From: Bacillota bacterium
Lineage (GTDB): Bacteria > Bacillota > Clostridia > UBA1381 > UMGS1253
Direction of reading: 5' to 3'
Length of the DNA: 49,003 nt
Assembly (NCBI GenBank): GCA_022706785.1
Contig: JAKJBW010000013.1
Coordinates: 1 to 49,003, forward strand
A program made the position numbers and the translations under genes. The notes beneath the pieces are model-generated. The model saw only the letters and a list, made by a program, of their open reading frames with translations, searched no databases and was not told the DNA's origin. This document shows, one piece after another, positions 32,423-41,844 of the stretch. Every line of letters starts with the position of its first letter. Positions within the stretch are counted from its first letter, which is position 1.

Positions 32423-32462
32423 AAAAAACCGCGCATTCCAATAAAGGCAATGTCGCGGTTTC
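32423..32462 (-). terminator. Terminator of the stalk-domain gene
   Basis: Minus strand AAACCGCG-ACATT ... AATG-CGCGGTTT followed by a T-run and ATCCGCC. It lies about 75 bases past the stop at 32538 and separates that gene from parE. Confidence 0.75.
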
Positions 32463-32537
32463 TACATGGATTCTTTTATTTAATCACGTCGTGGCAACAA
32501 ATATTACATGGCATGAATCAGCGTCACAGCTCTTCAG

Positions 32538-33467
32538 TTAATAGCCTTTTCTGCCTGTACTCCAGTCAACATTGCCATTTTCATCGACAGAATATCCTTG
32601 ATCAGTCCAATATTTTATCTCAGCCTGCAACACATCTTTATTTATCTGCTCCATATCTGTCACATTATGAGATGGGAAATCAGAATCGACAAAAGATACT
32701 TTTCCAATATTATCACTTGCGCTTTTGATCGTGGCTTTCGCCTCTATCGTTCCTATCTGCATTTTGTATGGATTAGGTATATTATCCAGTTTAGCTGCCA
32801 TATCAATCGTAGATGTCAGAACAACGCCATCCTTTATCGTCGAATCAGCAGTCAGACTAAAGTGCAATACTTCATAATACCTATTCAATTCTTTTGTAGC
32901 TCTATCCTTTACATCTTGGTCTGTTATAGTATTAATATTATCCATAATGGCGGTGTAGATTTCTTTTTCACTAATTGTGTAGCCAAGATGCACAGAACCA
33001 TCATCGTTCGTGGCAAAAGTCAAGTTTTTGTCGCTCAGCAGTTTTGTAAAAGCATCGAACCTTTGCTTCATGCTGTCAAAATAATATATGGAATTTTTAT
33101 AATGATAGCCATAGGAACCTTCAAAACTCTGTACTGCCGGCAAAGCTTGCTTTATAATAAATTTTAATTTCTCATCAACAGATAAGTTGTCAAATCGTAA
33201 AAACATATTACTGGCATCCTCATTTACGGGTTGTTTGACCCACTTCGATTTTAAATTTTCCCTATAATCTTTGGTTAAATAAGAATACTCATATCCAGTC
33301 AATAAAAATCCCCAAATAAAATCAGACTTAATAAAAAAATCGTTCTCATTAAGCATATATTTTATATTCATTGGCTTATCAAAATCGGGTGTTATAACTT
33401 GCCTGTCTTCCTCATCATCATAATATCCCTGCTGCGTCTGTATAAAAAATGTCGACAGGTTAAACAA
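32538..33467 (-). CDS. C-terminal part of a secreted stalk-domain protein (after frameshift)
   Basis: A 309-residue frame with no recognised domain; Tyr/Asp/Lys-rich, with repeated hydrophilic alternation like an extracellular beta/alpha domain. The frame has no credible start (TTG at 33467, no ribosome-binding site) and stays open upstream to about 33632 (reading NCHSTITQNCDIVAKS then DTFGVNLNAGSDVNIDIK), overlapping the end of the gene at 33607-34134. Removing one A from AAAAAA (near 33622-33627) fuses the two into a single protein of about 530 residues. It is probably the C-terminal half of that protein. Confidence 0.6.
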   Translation of the reverse strand: MFNLSTFFIQTQQGYYDDEEDRQVITPDFDKPMNIKYMLNENDFFIKSDFIWGFLLTGYEYSYLTKDYRENLKSKWVKQPVNEDASNMFLRFDNLSVDEKLKFIIKQALPAVQSFEGSYGYHYKNSIYYFDSMKQRFDAFTKLLSDKNLTFATNDDGSVHLGYTISEKEIYTAIMDNINTITDQDVKDRATKELNRYYEVLHFSLTADSTIKDGVVLTSTIDMAAKLDNIPNPYKMQIGTIEAKATIKSASDNIGKVSFVDSDFPSHNVTDMEQINKDVLQAEIKYWTDQGYSVDENGNVDWSTGRKGY

Positions 33468-33606
33468 ACCATTATTTAATATATTTGCGTCTGCAGAAAT
33501 TTTTCTTCCATCCTGCTTTATATCTATGTTAACATCGCTGCCGGCATTAAGGTTAACGCCAAACGTATCACTCTTGGCAACGATATCGCAATTTTGTGTT
33601 ATGGTG

Positions 33607-34134
33607 CTATGGCAGTTTTTTAAGTAATTTTATAAGTCCAACTGATTTATACAGATTAGGGGTTTCCTGCTTGACCCTTTCTACAAAATACGAATAGTCG
33701 ACTAAAATAGCGCTGTTTTCATACCTATCCCAACCGACCTCAATATCCATGGTCTCGGCCAAAGCGCGTAGCGGGACCAGCGTTCTGTCATCAACAATAA
33801 CAGGCGCAGCATCCATTTCTATGTTTTTAGGTCCATCTTTGTCAACAAGCACAGCAGATGAATTGCCTACAGTGAATGTCAGCGTCCTCTCACCTTTTGT
33901 TGCTATGATTTGCTGACTAGCTTCATCATATTTTACGGTAACACCAATCTTCTCTGCTATTGCTCTGAAAGGGATCATTACCCTATCGTTAATCATAGTC
34001 GGCGCTACATCAAAATCTAAGTAATTGCCGTTCAACTGCACTTTAATCGGTTTTTCATCGGCACAAATGCCTACAGATGGAATAACTGTAATAATAAACA
34101 TTGTTGCAAGCAATAAACATACAAATTTCCTCAA
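33607..34134 (-). CDS. Secreted copper-amine-oxidase N-terminal-like (stalk domain) protein
   Basis: A 175-residue frame. The signal peptide is RKFVCLLLATMFIITVIPSVGICA, followed by a copper amine oxidase N1-like domain of about 110 residues with two repeats: APTMINDRVMIPFRAIAEKIGVTVKYDEASQQI and APVIVDDRTLVPLRALAETMDIEVGWD. In Firmicutes this domain is a common extracellular module with no catalytic role. The last six codons before the stop include AAA AAA; the next frame continues open for another 350 codons. TTG start with AGGAGGGG seven bases upstream. A consensus promoter lies about 70 bases upstream. Confidence 0.85.
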   Translation of the reverse strand: MRKFVCLLLATMFIITVIPSVGICADEKPIKVQLNGNYLDFDVAPTMINDRVMIPFRAIAEKIGVTVKYDEASQQIIATKGERTLTFTVGNSSAVLVDKDGPKNIEMDAAPVIVDDRTLVPLRALAETMDIEVGWDRYENSAILVDYSYFVERVKQETPNLYKSVGLIKLLKKLP

Positions 34135-34200
34135 GTCAGACCCCTCCTGTGTTTTCTATGATTTTTAATTGCTGTTAAAATAATCCTTCTGCTTGCTCGT

Positions 34201-34230
34201 ATTATACGTTATGCTGATAAGGGTTGTCAA
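34201..34230 (-). promoter_or_regulatory. Consensus SigA promoter of the stalk-domain gene
   Basis: Minus strand TTGACA (34225-34230), 18-base spacer, TATAAT (34201-34206). The leader to the TTG start is about 60 bases. Confidence 0.85.
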
Positions 34231-34277
34231 GTAGCCCAACTCCGCATTTTAAAAACGGCAACCATGCGCTGATATTT

Positions 34278-35198
34278 TCACAACATTGGCGCCCTGTCTG
34301 TCACATGTTTATTTCGCTTTTTAAACTGATACGGCGTAAGCGCCTCCTGCCGTTTAAAAACGAAGGACAGGTGGCTGGCCGACGAAAAGCCCACCCGCTC
34401 CGCGATTTCTTCTGTGGAAAGATCGGTATACAGCAGTAGGTTTTTGGCGTTTTCCAGTCTGATGCTCGTAACCTTCTGTTTAAAGGACATTTTATAGTAT
34501 TCTTTGATTATCCGCTGCAGCTGACGCGGGCTGACGCCTATGTTCTTTGCGATGGTATCCAAGGCCGTGGTTTTGGCGTAATCCTGATACAGGTAGGTGT
34601 CAAGCGTGCGCAGCCTGCTTTGATAAAGCGTTTTATAAGGCGGGGTATAGGCCGCCTCCTGCCGCCCCATATAATATCTGGCGCTGCTGATGATGATCTG
34701 CTCGATATAATTCTTCACCGCGATATAGTAGCCCAGCCTTTTGGCCTGAAATTCGGCAAATATCCGCTCAAAAAGATCACAGGCGTTATAGGTGTCGCTG
34801 CCGAACCAGAAGGTTGTTTCCTGCAGGTACCTTTCAAGCCCTTCAAGCTCCTGGGGCGGGATTTTGGGGTCCTGTCCCTTCGCCTTCCGGCGTTTTATCT
34901 CAAAGTTAATGCAATACTCTGTCATAGGGTCATGGAAGTCTGTCTTCTGCGCATGATAAACACCCGGGCCGGTCAGATAAAATGTAGACGGCGTGATGGC
35001 ATAGCTCGTGTGATTTGCCGACAGTACCCCCCTGCCGCTCGGCACAAAGTGCAGCTCGTAGCCGGTGTGGCTGTGGTTGATCTCGGTCCATGTAGGGATC
35101 GGCGGTACAAAGTGAATGTACAAAATATTGATCTCCAGACCGCCCAGATGGATTTTGAAGTCAAGATCATCAAAATAATACTGTTTTGTCAGGCGCAT
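34278..35198 (-). CDS. AraC-family transcriptional regulator
   Basis: A 306-residue AraC/XylS activator. The N-terminal half is a cupin-like ligand domain (NHSHTGYELHFVPSGRGVLSANHTSYAITPSTFYLTGPGVYHAQ), typical of sugar-sensing regulators. The C-terminal 100 residues hold two helix-turn-helix motifs: LDTIAKNIGVSPRQLQRIIKEYY and STEEIAERVGFSSASHLSFVFKR, ending in the TPYQFKKR signature. GTG at 35207 is possible; ATG at 35198 with AAAGGG is preferred. It is divergent from GH130, so it most likely controls that gene in response to a manno-oligosaccharide (inference). Confidence 0.9.
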   Translation of the reverse strand: MRLTKQYYFDDLDFKIHLGGLEINILYIHFVPPIPTWTEINHSHTGYELHFVPSGRGVLSANHTSYAITPSTFYLTGPGVYHAQKTDFHDPMTEYCINFEIKRRKAKGQDPKIPPQELEGLERYLQETTFWFGSDTYNACDLFERIFAEFQAKRLGYYIAVKNYIEQIIISSARYYMGRQEAAYTPPYKTLYQSRLRTLDTYLYQDYAKTTALDTIAKNIGVSPRQLQRIIKEYYKMSFKQKVTSIRLENAKNLLLYTDLSTEEIAERVGFSSASHLSFVFKRQEALTPYQFKKRNKHVTDRAPML

Positions 35199-35280
35199 CG
35201 TTCCCACCCTTTGCTTGTTTTATTTCATTATACGCTGCACGTTCTTTCTTTTCAATAAAAATATCATAAATACGTCATAA

Positions 35281-35336
35281 ATTTGCAATTATTGTCGCAA
35301 ATATGTCTTATCTACGCATGAAAAACATGCTAAAAT
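35281..35336 (+). promoter_or_regulatory. Palindromic operator-like sites and -10 in front of GH130
   Basis: ATTTGC-10-GCAAAT (35281-35302) and GCATG-AAAAA-CATGC (35316-35330) precede TAAAAT (35331-35336), a likely -10 with no good -35. A weak -35 next to inverted repeats suits an activator-dependent promoter, with AraC encoded divergently. Confidence 0.5.
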
Positions 35337-35372
35337 GAGCTGTAGCAAATAATTTAAGGAGGAATCGTTTTT

Positions 35373-36350
35373 ATGAAACAGCTTATTTTAGGGCCTGAAT
35401 TAAAAAATATCCCCTGGCAGGACAAGCCTGCGGGCTATAACGGCGTTGTATGGCGTTACGAGAACAACCCCATCATCCCGCGTGACCTGATTCCGACATC
35501 CAACAGTATCTTCAACAGCGCGGTTACCCCCTATAACGGTGAATTCAGAGGCGTTTTCCGCTGTGACAGTATGACCCGCGAACAGAGCATTCATACGGGC
35601 AAGAGCAAAGACGGTATCAATTGGGAGCTTGATCCTGAGCCCATCCATTTTACAACCGAAGACGGAACAGACAGCATCCTCAAAGGGTATGACCCCAGAG
35701 TATGCTGGATCGAAGACCGTTATTATGTGACATGGTGCAACAGTTTTCACGGACCGACCATAGGTGTTGCGTACACCTACGATTTTGAAAAGTTCTATCA
35801 GCTGGAGAACGCTTTCTTACCTTATAACAGGAACGGTGTGATGTTCCCGCGTAAAATAAACGGCAACTATGCCATGATCAGCCGTCCCAGTGACTTGAGC
35901 CATACCGCCTTCGGCGATATTTTCTACAGCGAAAGCCCCGACATGACATACTGGGGCCGTCACCGCCATGTAATGGCGCGCGGGAACGCCTGGCAGAGCA
36001 CAAAGATCGGCGGCGGCCCGGTTCCCATTGAGACAACCGAGGGATGGCTGCTGATTTATCACGGCGTGCTGTGCTCCTGCAACGGCTTTGTATACAGCGC
36101 AGGCGCGGCTCTCTTAGATATCGACCAGCCTTGGAAAGTTCTTTACAGAACGGCGCCCTATATTATCAATCCGCGTACCATATATGAGTGCGTAGGCGAT
36201 GTGCCCAATGTCGTTTTCCCATGCGCTACGCTTTGCGATTCAGTCACAGGCAGAATCGCTATCTACTACGGCGCTGCCGATACTGTTGTGGCGCTGGCCT
36301 TTGCACAGGTTAACGAGCTGGTTGATTTCATTAAGAACAACTCCCTGTAA
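35373..36350 (+). CDS. GH130 beta-mannoside phosphorylase
   Basis: A 325-residue five-bladed beta-propeller glycoside phosphorylase of family GH130, cytosolic. Such enzymes use inorganic phosphate to split beta-1,4-mannosides, releasing mannose 1-phosphate. The expected proton-donor Asp is Asp107 in LKGYDPRV; phosphate-site residues are likely in RRYENNPI-type ([12 protein letters not shown]), [11 protein letters not shown] and YHGV. The sequence looks closest to beta-1,4-manno-oligosaccharide phosphorylases (GH130 subfamily 2), but mannosylglucose is not excluded. AAGGAGG precedes the ATG. It is a single-gene unit between an AraC regulator and a strong terminator. Confidence 0.9.
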   Translation: MKQLILGPELKNIPWQDKPAGYNGVVWRYENNPIIPRDLIPTSNSIFNSAVTPYNGEFRGVFRCDSMTREQSIHTGKSKDGINWELDPEPIHFTTEDGTDSILKGYDPRVCWIEDRYYVTWCNSFHGPTIGVAYTYDFEKFYQLENAFLPYNRNGVMFPRKINGNYAMISRPSDLSHTAFGDIFYSESPDMTYWGRHRHVMARGNAWQSTKIGGGPVPIETTEGWLLIYHGVLCSCNGFVYSAGAALLDIDQPWKVLYRTAPYIINPRTIYECVGDVPNVVFPCATLCDSVTGRIAIYYGAADTVVALAFAQVNELVDFIKNNSL

Positions 36351-36404
36351 TAGGGTTTCGTAAAGGCTTAAGCATTCAGCCTGATGCATAATCAAAATAA
36401 CAAA

Positions 36405-36448
36405 GCTGCCGCCGTGAAAGGGTTTAACCCTTTTGCGGCGGCTTTTTT
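36405..36448 (+). terminator. Terminator of GH130
   Basis: GCCGCCG (36408-36414) pairs with CGGCGGC (36436-36442), with an inner AAAGGGTT/AACCCTTT stem, followed by TTTTTT. Confidence 0.9.
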
Positions 36449-36450
36449 AG

Positions 36451-36809
36451 CGCTTCCTTCTAATAAAATACGGGCAGCGTATGCCCCGCACAGTCCAAGC
36501 CCAGGCAGAGCAACAAAAGCGGGTTGAATGCTAAAGCCGGCGTGCAGCCGCATAGGGCTATCCCCTTCCTGTGATTCCAGTAATTGAGGGTTGATAATCG
36601 GCGGCGTTTACTGTAGAATGTGAACTGTGGTTGACATAATGTTATTGCTTGATCGCTCATGCCATTCTGGTTATTGCCCTGAATACAGATAACATATGGG
36701 GTTTTAAGTAACGGAACAGGCATGGCGTTTCCAAACATTATGTCTACCGACAAAGTCGGGAGAAAAACTCCCGCACACATCACCAATTTATTAGAAGGAG
36801 GAAACACAC
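36451..36809 (+). other. Long leader region of the SLH-protein gene
   Basis: About 360 bases with no credible gene. A TTGACA at 36631 has no good -10. A perfect stem CGGGAG-AAAAA-CTCCCG (36757-36773) stands 20 bases before the AGAAGGAGG ribosome-binding site, a position that often stabilises abundant S-layer mRNAs. A minus-strand ORF of 130 codons here is not supported. Confidence 0.45.
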
Positions 36810-39413
36810 ATGAGTAAGACAAGAAAGGTATTGGCCACGCTGCTTGCGGCACTTATGGTGCTTGGCGTGGTAAGTATCCCAACATTCGCAGCGCTTCCGT
36901 CAGACATGGAAAACAGCAGATATGCAGAGGCGGCAGAGACGCTGGGTGCGTTGGAGATTATGGTAGGCGACGCTGAGACAGGCTTGTTCAGACCGGATGA
37001 CGCCATCCTGCGTTCCGAGGTTGCTAAAATCGCGGTAACCGCTATGGGTCTGCAAGACGCCGCACAGGCATCCAACTACCGCACCAAGTTTCCTGATGTT
37101 GTGGAGAATCACTGGGCAAACGGTTATATCAACGTAGCCACCAATCAGGGCTTGGTAATCGGTGACGACATCGGCACATTCCGTCCCGACGACACCATCA
37201 CTTACGCAGAGGCAATGACCATCCTTGTAAGAGTTATCGGCCATGAGCCTTCCGCTCTTTCCAAGGGCGCTTATCCGTCAGGCTTCTTAGTCGTAGGTGC
37301 TGAGAACAATCTTTCCAAGAACGCGAACGCTTCGGCAAACGAGCCCGCAACCCGTGGCTTGGTAGCGCAGATGACGTTCAACGCCTTAACCGCAAAGCTC
37401 ATGGAGCAAACAGGTTTCGGCCAGGATCCGGTTTACACGGTTGTGGACAAAACGCTTTTGGGCAACAAGTTAAACACCGAGAAGAAGACCGGCCAGGTTA
37501 TGGCGACAAGCCAGACCAAGCTCAGCGGCGCAGGTACGCTTGCCAAGGACGAAGTGCAGATCGGCCAGGAAGTCTACACTCTGGCTAAAGGCCTCAATGC
37601 TACCAAAATGCTTGGCTACAATGTCGTGTTCTACACCAGAGAAAACGACTATGGCGACAAAGAGGTTATCTTGATCAGACCTGAAGCATCCAAGAATGAC
37701 GCGCTGACCATATCAGCCGACAATTTTGAGGGCATAACCGATCAGGACAGCAAAAAGGTTGTTTCTTACTGGAAAGACAAAGAAAATGACAAACGCGCAA
37801 GCGAAGTTGATGTTGTGCTTGATGCTAAACTGATTTACAACGGCAAGACCGAAACAATGGACAACGCGCTCGTTAATCTTAAGGGCAAGGCCGGTAATGT
37901 GAATCTGTTAGACACCAACCGTGACGGCAAATATGATGTTGTGTTCGTCACAGAGTACCAGAACATCGTTGTGGATGAGGTTATGCCCACCACAGGCAAA
38001 ATCACCGACAAATACGGCGCTCAGACTATCGTACTCGATCCCGATGACGAGGATCTCACCTACACGATAGAGAAGGGCACACAGAGGCTTGAGCTTTCCG
38101 ACCTGAAGGAATGGGATGTTCTTTCTATCGCGGCAAGCAAAGACAAGAGCATCTATGAGATCATCGTAACAAACGAAAAGGTCGAAGGCAAAGTAACCGA
38201 GCTGGACAGCGATGGCAAGGTCAAGATCGGTGAGGAACTGTATGAAATAGCCGCCAACTACACGCAGGGAATTAACCTTGAGGACGAAGGCGCATTCTAC
38301 CTTGACGTTGAAGGCAAGATCGCCGCAGTTGACGCGACAAGCCGTATCAGCTCCAACTACGCATACCTGATCAATGCCGCAATAAACAGCTACGCAGACG
38401 AGTATTTTGAGATGCGTGTGTTTACCAAGGACGGCGAGACCATGACCTTGCGCGGCGCTGACAAGATGCGCTTAAACGGCCAGACGGGCAAGACCGGCGA
38501 GCAGGTACTGGCAGCTCTGAAGAGCGACGGTCAGATCGTTAAACAGCTGATCACGTTTGAGAAGAACTCCGACGGTTATGTCTCCTCTATCGAGACAGCG
38601 CAGGATAACACAGCTACAGGCGCAATCAACGAAGACAGCTTCACCAAGAACCTGAACCTTTCCGGCGCGGTTTACAAATCCACAACCGGCAAGGTGGGCA
38701 ATGTCAACGTGAATGAGGACACCATCGTATTTGATATCCCCGCTGGTTCTTCTGATGTGGAAGATTACGCGGTCAGAAACAGCAGCATGTTTGAAAACGA
38801 TACGCCTTACGACGCTATCGTATTCGATATGGGCGAAGACTTCACGGCAAAGGCCATGATCGTTACCAACGCAAGCTACCAGGCTAACGCTGAATCCGCA
38901 ATCGTTATTGTAACCTCTGTTACAAGCAAGATGAACGATCAGGGCGTGACGGTCGACAACCTGTACGCAATGCAGAACGGCCAGCAGATCCAGGCTATCA
39001 CCAACGAGCGTAACCTGCTTGTGAAGGGAGAGAATACCCCTCTCCAGAAGGGCGATATCATCCAGTATAAGACCAATACCCGCGGTGAGATAAGCACCTT
39101 CAGATTGCTCTTTGACGCTTCCAAGAACAGCGAGCAGTTCACGCAGACACCGGTGGAAGACCTGCAGACAGTGTATGGTAAAGTAACAGCCAAGTTCTCC
39201 TCGTCAATGAACATGACGGTTAACGACGGCGCTACAATGAATATAGCTTTCGGTGACGCTGCTATCTACTATGTTGACGCTTCCAAGCAGAACAACGCGG
39301 TACAGTCAGCTACAACCGGCGACATTCAGAAGTATGACTCCTCAGATCCGAGTATGGTATTCGTAAGAATATACAAGGATGTCGTGAAAGAGATAGTTAT
39401 CATTAAGCTGTAA
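36810..39413 (+). CDS. SLH-domain cell-surface protein
   Basis: An 867-residue exported protein. Signal peptide 1-27 (KVLATLLAALMVLGVVSIPTFA). SLH repeats lie at about 30-85 (AEAAETLGALEIMVGDAETGLFRPDD), 92-148 (FPDVVENHWANGYINVA, GTFRPDDTITYAEAMTIL) and a weaker one to about 205; they bind the wall through secondary polysaccharides. The remaining 660 residues are beta-rich, acidic and repetitive (many KITDK/VEGKV/GKI turns). Codon choice leans to AAG, GAC and AAC more than in neighbours, consistent with high expression. It could be a major S-layer protein; enzymatic domains are not seen. Confidence 0.9.
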   Translation: MSKTRKVLATLLAALMVLGVVSIPTFAALPSDMENSRYAEAAETLGALEIMVGDAETGLFRPDDAILRSEVAKIAVTAMGLQDAAQASNYRTKFPDVVENHWANGYINVATNQGLVIGDDIGTFRPDDTITYAEAMTILVRVIGHEPSALSKGAYPSGFLVVGAENNLSKNANASANEPATRGLVAQMTFNALTAKLMEQTGFGQDPVYTVVDKTLLGNKLNTEKKTGQVMATSQTKLSGAGTLAKDEVQIGQEVYTLAKGLNATKMLGYNVVFYTRENDYGDKEVILIRPEASKNDALTISADNFEGITDQDSKKVVSYWKDKENDKRASEVDVVLDAKLIYNGKTETMDNALVNLKGKAGNVNLLDTNRDGKYDVVFVTEYQNIVVDEVMPTTGKITDKYGAQTIVLDPDDEDLTYTIEKGTQRLELSDLKEWDVLSIAASKDKSIYEIIVTNEKVEGKVTELDSDGKVKIGEELYEIAANYTQGINLEDEGAFYLDVEGKIAAVDATSRISSNYAYLINAAINSYADEYFEMRVFTKDGETMTLRGADKMRLNGQTGKTGEQVLAALKSDGQIVKQLITFEKNSDGYVSSIETAQDNTATGAINEDSFTKNLNLSGAVYKSTTGKVGNVNVNEDTIVFDIPAGSSDVEDYAVRNSSMFENDTPYDAIVFDMGEDFTAKAMIVTNASYQANAESAIVIVTSVTSKMNDQGVTVDNLYAMQNGQQIQAITNERNLLVKGENTPLQKGDIIQYKTNTRGEISTFRLLFDASKNSEQFTQTPVEDLQTVYGKVTAKFSSSMNMTVNDGATMNIAFGDAAIYYVDASKQNNAVQSATTGDIQKYDSSDPSMVFVRIYKDVVKEIVIIKL

Positions 39414-39434
39414 CCCTCCTGAATTATAGGATTT

Positions 39435-39471
39435 GGCCGGAGCGCATAATGCGTTTCCGGCCTCTTTTTTT
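39435..39471 (+). terminator. Terminator of the SLH gene
   Basis: GGCCGGA ... TCCGGCC with an inner GCGCATAATGCG, followed by TCTTTTTTT, 20 bases past the stop. Confidence 0.9.
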
Positions 39472-39561
39472 ATTCCCGCCTCCGGGCGGATAAGCCCCGG
39501 ATGCTTGGCGCCGATAAGGTATCAGCACAAAAACAGCGGATAAAAACAGGCGCTGTTTGTG

Positions 39562-39596
39562 CAGATTGATAATTTCAAAACACAGATTGATAATTT
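39562..39596. promoter_or_regulatory. Tandem 14-bp direct repeat, 21-bp period
   Basis: CAGATTGATAATTT occurs at 39562 and 39583, so the copies lie two helical turns apart on the same DNA face, 36 bases upstream of the -35 of the ACT/UPF0210 unit. This is the typical layout for a regulator binding as two protomers. The regulator is not known. Confidence 0.45.
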
Positions 39597-39631
39597 TAAG
39601 ACAAGCCTGAAAAAATTTTTTCAAAACCGTA

Positions 39632-39660
39632 TTGCAAATGGCGTAAAACAGGTGTATGAT
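39632..39660 (+). promoter_or_regulatory. Promoter of the ACT-UPF0210 unit
   Basis: TTGCAA (39632-39637), 17-base spacer, TATGAT (39655-39660). It lies about 50 bases before the ATG. Confidence 0.65.
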
Positions 39661-39714
39661 AGCTATTATTTGAGAATGTCAGAAGTCTGGACATAACAGA
39701 AAGCAGGATTGGAT

Positions 39715-39984
39715 ATGAAGGCGGTCATTACGGTAATAGGCAGGGATAAAGTAGGGATTATCGCGGCTGTCAGCAAGGTATTGGCAGACGACGGCATAAA
39801 TATTTTAGATATTTCACAGACTATCATGCAGAACGTGTTTACCATGATCATGCTTGTGGATATTTCGGGCGCCTCGGATAACTTCTCGGACATGGCAAAA
39901 AGGCTTGAGCAAGTCGGCGAGGGTCTGGGGTTATCCATCAGGATCCAGCGCGAAGATATTTTCAATTCTATGCACCGGATATAA
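39715..39984 (+). CDS. ACT-domain protein, UPF0237 family
   Basis: An 89-residue single ACT domain: [37 protein letters not shown], then [12 protein letters not shown], a ligand-binding fold that usually senses amino acids. It is the whole of the UPF0237 family (related to the N-terminal half of GcvR). ATG at 39715; a TTG six bases earlier is in frame but has no advantage. It is followed by UPF0210, an association conserved in Firmicutes and archaea, which suggests the two proteins work together, perhaps as a sensor and its enzyme. Confidence 0.92.
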   Translation: MKAVITVIGRDKVGIIAAVSKVLADDGINILDISQTIMQNVFTMIMLVDISGASDNFSDMAKRLEQVGEGLGLSIRIQREDIFNSMHRI

Positions 39985-40075
39985 AAGACCGCCGACAGGG
40001 TATCACGGTACGGGTAGGGCGTCAGCCGGTAATGAGCGTATAGCAACAGGAAACTGCCGTGGTTGGGAGGATGCC

Positions 40076-41440
40076 ATGATCAATTCTTTTGAAATTATCG
40101 AAACCATTAAAATGCTTGAGGAAGAGCATTTAGACATCCGCACCATAACAATGGGCATTTCTTTGAAGGATTGCGCCGACTCAAACATTGACCGCGCATG
40201 TGTGAAGGTATATGATAAAATTACGTCCATGGCAAGCCACCTGGTCAAAACGGGCGAAGACATCACAAGGGATTTCGGGATCCCTATTATCAATAAAAGA
40301 ATCGCCGTAACGCCTGTTTCCTGTCTGTGCAATACCGCCGTGACGACGGAGGACTGTGTCCGCCTGGCCCATGCGCTCGACAGAGGCGCCAGAGAAACAG
40401 GGGTAAACTTTATAGGCGGCTACAGCGCGCTTGTCCACAAACACTACACCAAGGGCGACGCCATGTTGATACAGTCTATCCCTGAGGCGCTGAGCAGCAC
40501 CGAGCGGGTGTGTGCAAGCGTCAACGTGGCCACAACGCGGGCCGGCATCAATATGGACGCTATCGAACAGATGGGGCGTATCATCAAAAAGACTGCCGGG
40601 CTTTCGGCAGACAGCGCGGGCCTGGCCTGCGCCAGGCTGGTCGTGTTTGCAAACGCCGTGGAGGACAATCCCTTTATGGCGGGCGCGTTTCACGGCAGCG
40701 GCGAGGGCGAATGTGTGATCAACGTAGGGGTAAGCGGCCCCGGCGTTGTGAAGTCCGCACTTGAAAAGATTGGCCCCGATGCGGATTTTGGGCTTGTAGC
40801 CGAAACCATTAAACGGACAGCTTTCAAGATCACCAGAATGGGTCAGCTGGTGGCACAGGAAGCGTCCGCCCGTCTGGGCGTACCTTTTGGCATTGTCGAC
40901 CTTTCGCTTGCGCCGACCCCGGAGGTGGGCGACAGCGTCGCGCATATATTAGAGGAAATGGGGCTTGAGAAGTGCGGCGCGCACGGCACGACTGCGGCGC
41001 TTGCCATGCTAAACGACGCCGTGAAGAAGGGCGGCGTGATGGCGTCAAGCTACGTTGGCGGGCTTTCGGGAGCGTTTATCCCGGTAAGCGAAGACGCGGG
41101 CATGATTGACGCGGTGCGCTGCGGTGCGCTCACCATCGAAAAGCTGGAGGCCATGACGTGCGTGTGCTCGGTGGGACTTGATATGATCGTGGTGCCGGGA
41201 GATACCCCCGCCGCCACCCTATCCGCCATTATAGCGGACGAAGCGGCCATAGGCGTGATCAACAACAAAACAACAGCGGTGCGGATCATTCCGGCCTGCG
41301 GGAAGACTGTGGGCGACACGGTCGAGTTCGGCGGGCTTTTGGGCAGCGGGCCCGTTATGAAGGTGAACGGCTTTTCAAGCGAAGGGTTTGTCAGGCGTAT
41401 GGGAAGGATCCCCGCACCCCTGCACAGCCTCAGAAACTAG
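40076..41440 (+). CDS. UPF0210 (DUF711/PFL-family) protein
   Basis: A 454-residue protein of the UPF0210/DUF711 family, related in fold to pyruvate formate-lyase-type barrels but without a proven reaction. Recognisable stretches: [121 protein letters not shown]. The ATG at 40076 follows GGGAGG. I see no glycyl-radical motif, so a radical mechanism should not be assumed. It is paired with the ACT protein just upstream. Confidence 0.92.
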   Translation: MINSFEIIETIKMLEEEHLDIRTITMGISLKDCADSNIDRACVKVYDKITSMASHLVKTGEDITRDFGIPIINKRIAVTPVSCLCNTAVTTEDCVRLAHALDRGARETGVNFIGGYSALVHKHYTKGDAMLIQSIPEALSSTERVCASVNVATTRAGINMDAIEQMGRIIKKTAGLSADSAGLACARLVVFANAVEDNPFMAGAFHGSGEGECVINVGVSGPGVVKSALEKIGPDADFGLVAETIKRTAFKITRMGQLVAQEASARLGVPFGIVDLSLAPTPEVGDSVAHILEEMGLEKCGAHGTTAALAMLNDAVKKGGVMASSYVGGLSGAFIPVSEDAGMIDAVRCGALTIEKLEAMTCVCSVGLDMIVVPGDTPAATLSAIIADEAAIGVINNKTTAVRIIPACGKTVGDTVEFGGLLGSGPVMKVNGFSSEGFVRRMGRIPAPLHSLRN

Positions 41441-41526
41441 GAGGTAGGTTTTCGGACCCCCTTAACAAAACCGGCTACATAGGCTGACAGCCGCCAGCCA
41501 GATCTGATAAAGAGAGGTATGCTGTT

Positions 41527-41838
41527 ATGGAGCAATTGATCAAAAAAATCATTGATATTGAAAACGACGCGCAAGATATTGTGAAAGCAGCCCAGGAAGC
41601 GCGTGACCGCTTTGATCAGGATATCGCCGGGAAAGTCGCCGCCCTGCAGGAAGGGATCGCTTTGGAAGCGGATAAAAAAATAACCCAGATGGAAGCGCTT
41701 GAAGCCGACCTTGCCAAACAGAGAACCGAAGAAATAAAAAATGAAATTGTCAGGAAGAGCAAGGAGTTTGACGCCTTATATGAAAAAAACAGGCAGGCGT
41801 GGGCCGACCAGATCTTTGAGAATATACTAAGGCGGTGA
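41527..41838 (+). CDS. V-type ATPase peripheral-stalk subunit G/H
   Basis: A 103-residue, almost wholly helical charged protein (KIIDIENDAQDIVKAAQEARDRFDQDIAGKVAALQEG ...) that would pair with subunit E as the peripheral stalk, holding the catalytic head still while the rotor turns. It matches the NtpF/AhaH (Thermus G) type in length and place, the first gene of the ATPase cluster. Identification rests on coiled-coil character and position. AGAGG precedes the ATG; subunit C starts 6 bases later. Confidence 0.8.
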   Translation: MEQLIKKIIDIENDAQDIVKAAQEARDRFDQDIAGKVAALQEGIALEADKKITQMEALEADLAKQRTEEIKNEIVRKSKEFDALYEKNRQAWADQIFENILRR

Positions 41839-41844
41839 GCGTAA

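Noticed and set aside
36460..36852. A 130-codon minus-strand ORF upstream of the SLH gene
   Set aside because: It runs into the start of the SLH gene on the other strand, lacks a ribosome-binding site and looks like no protein family.
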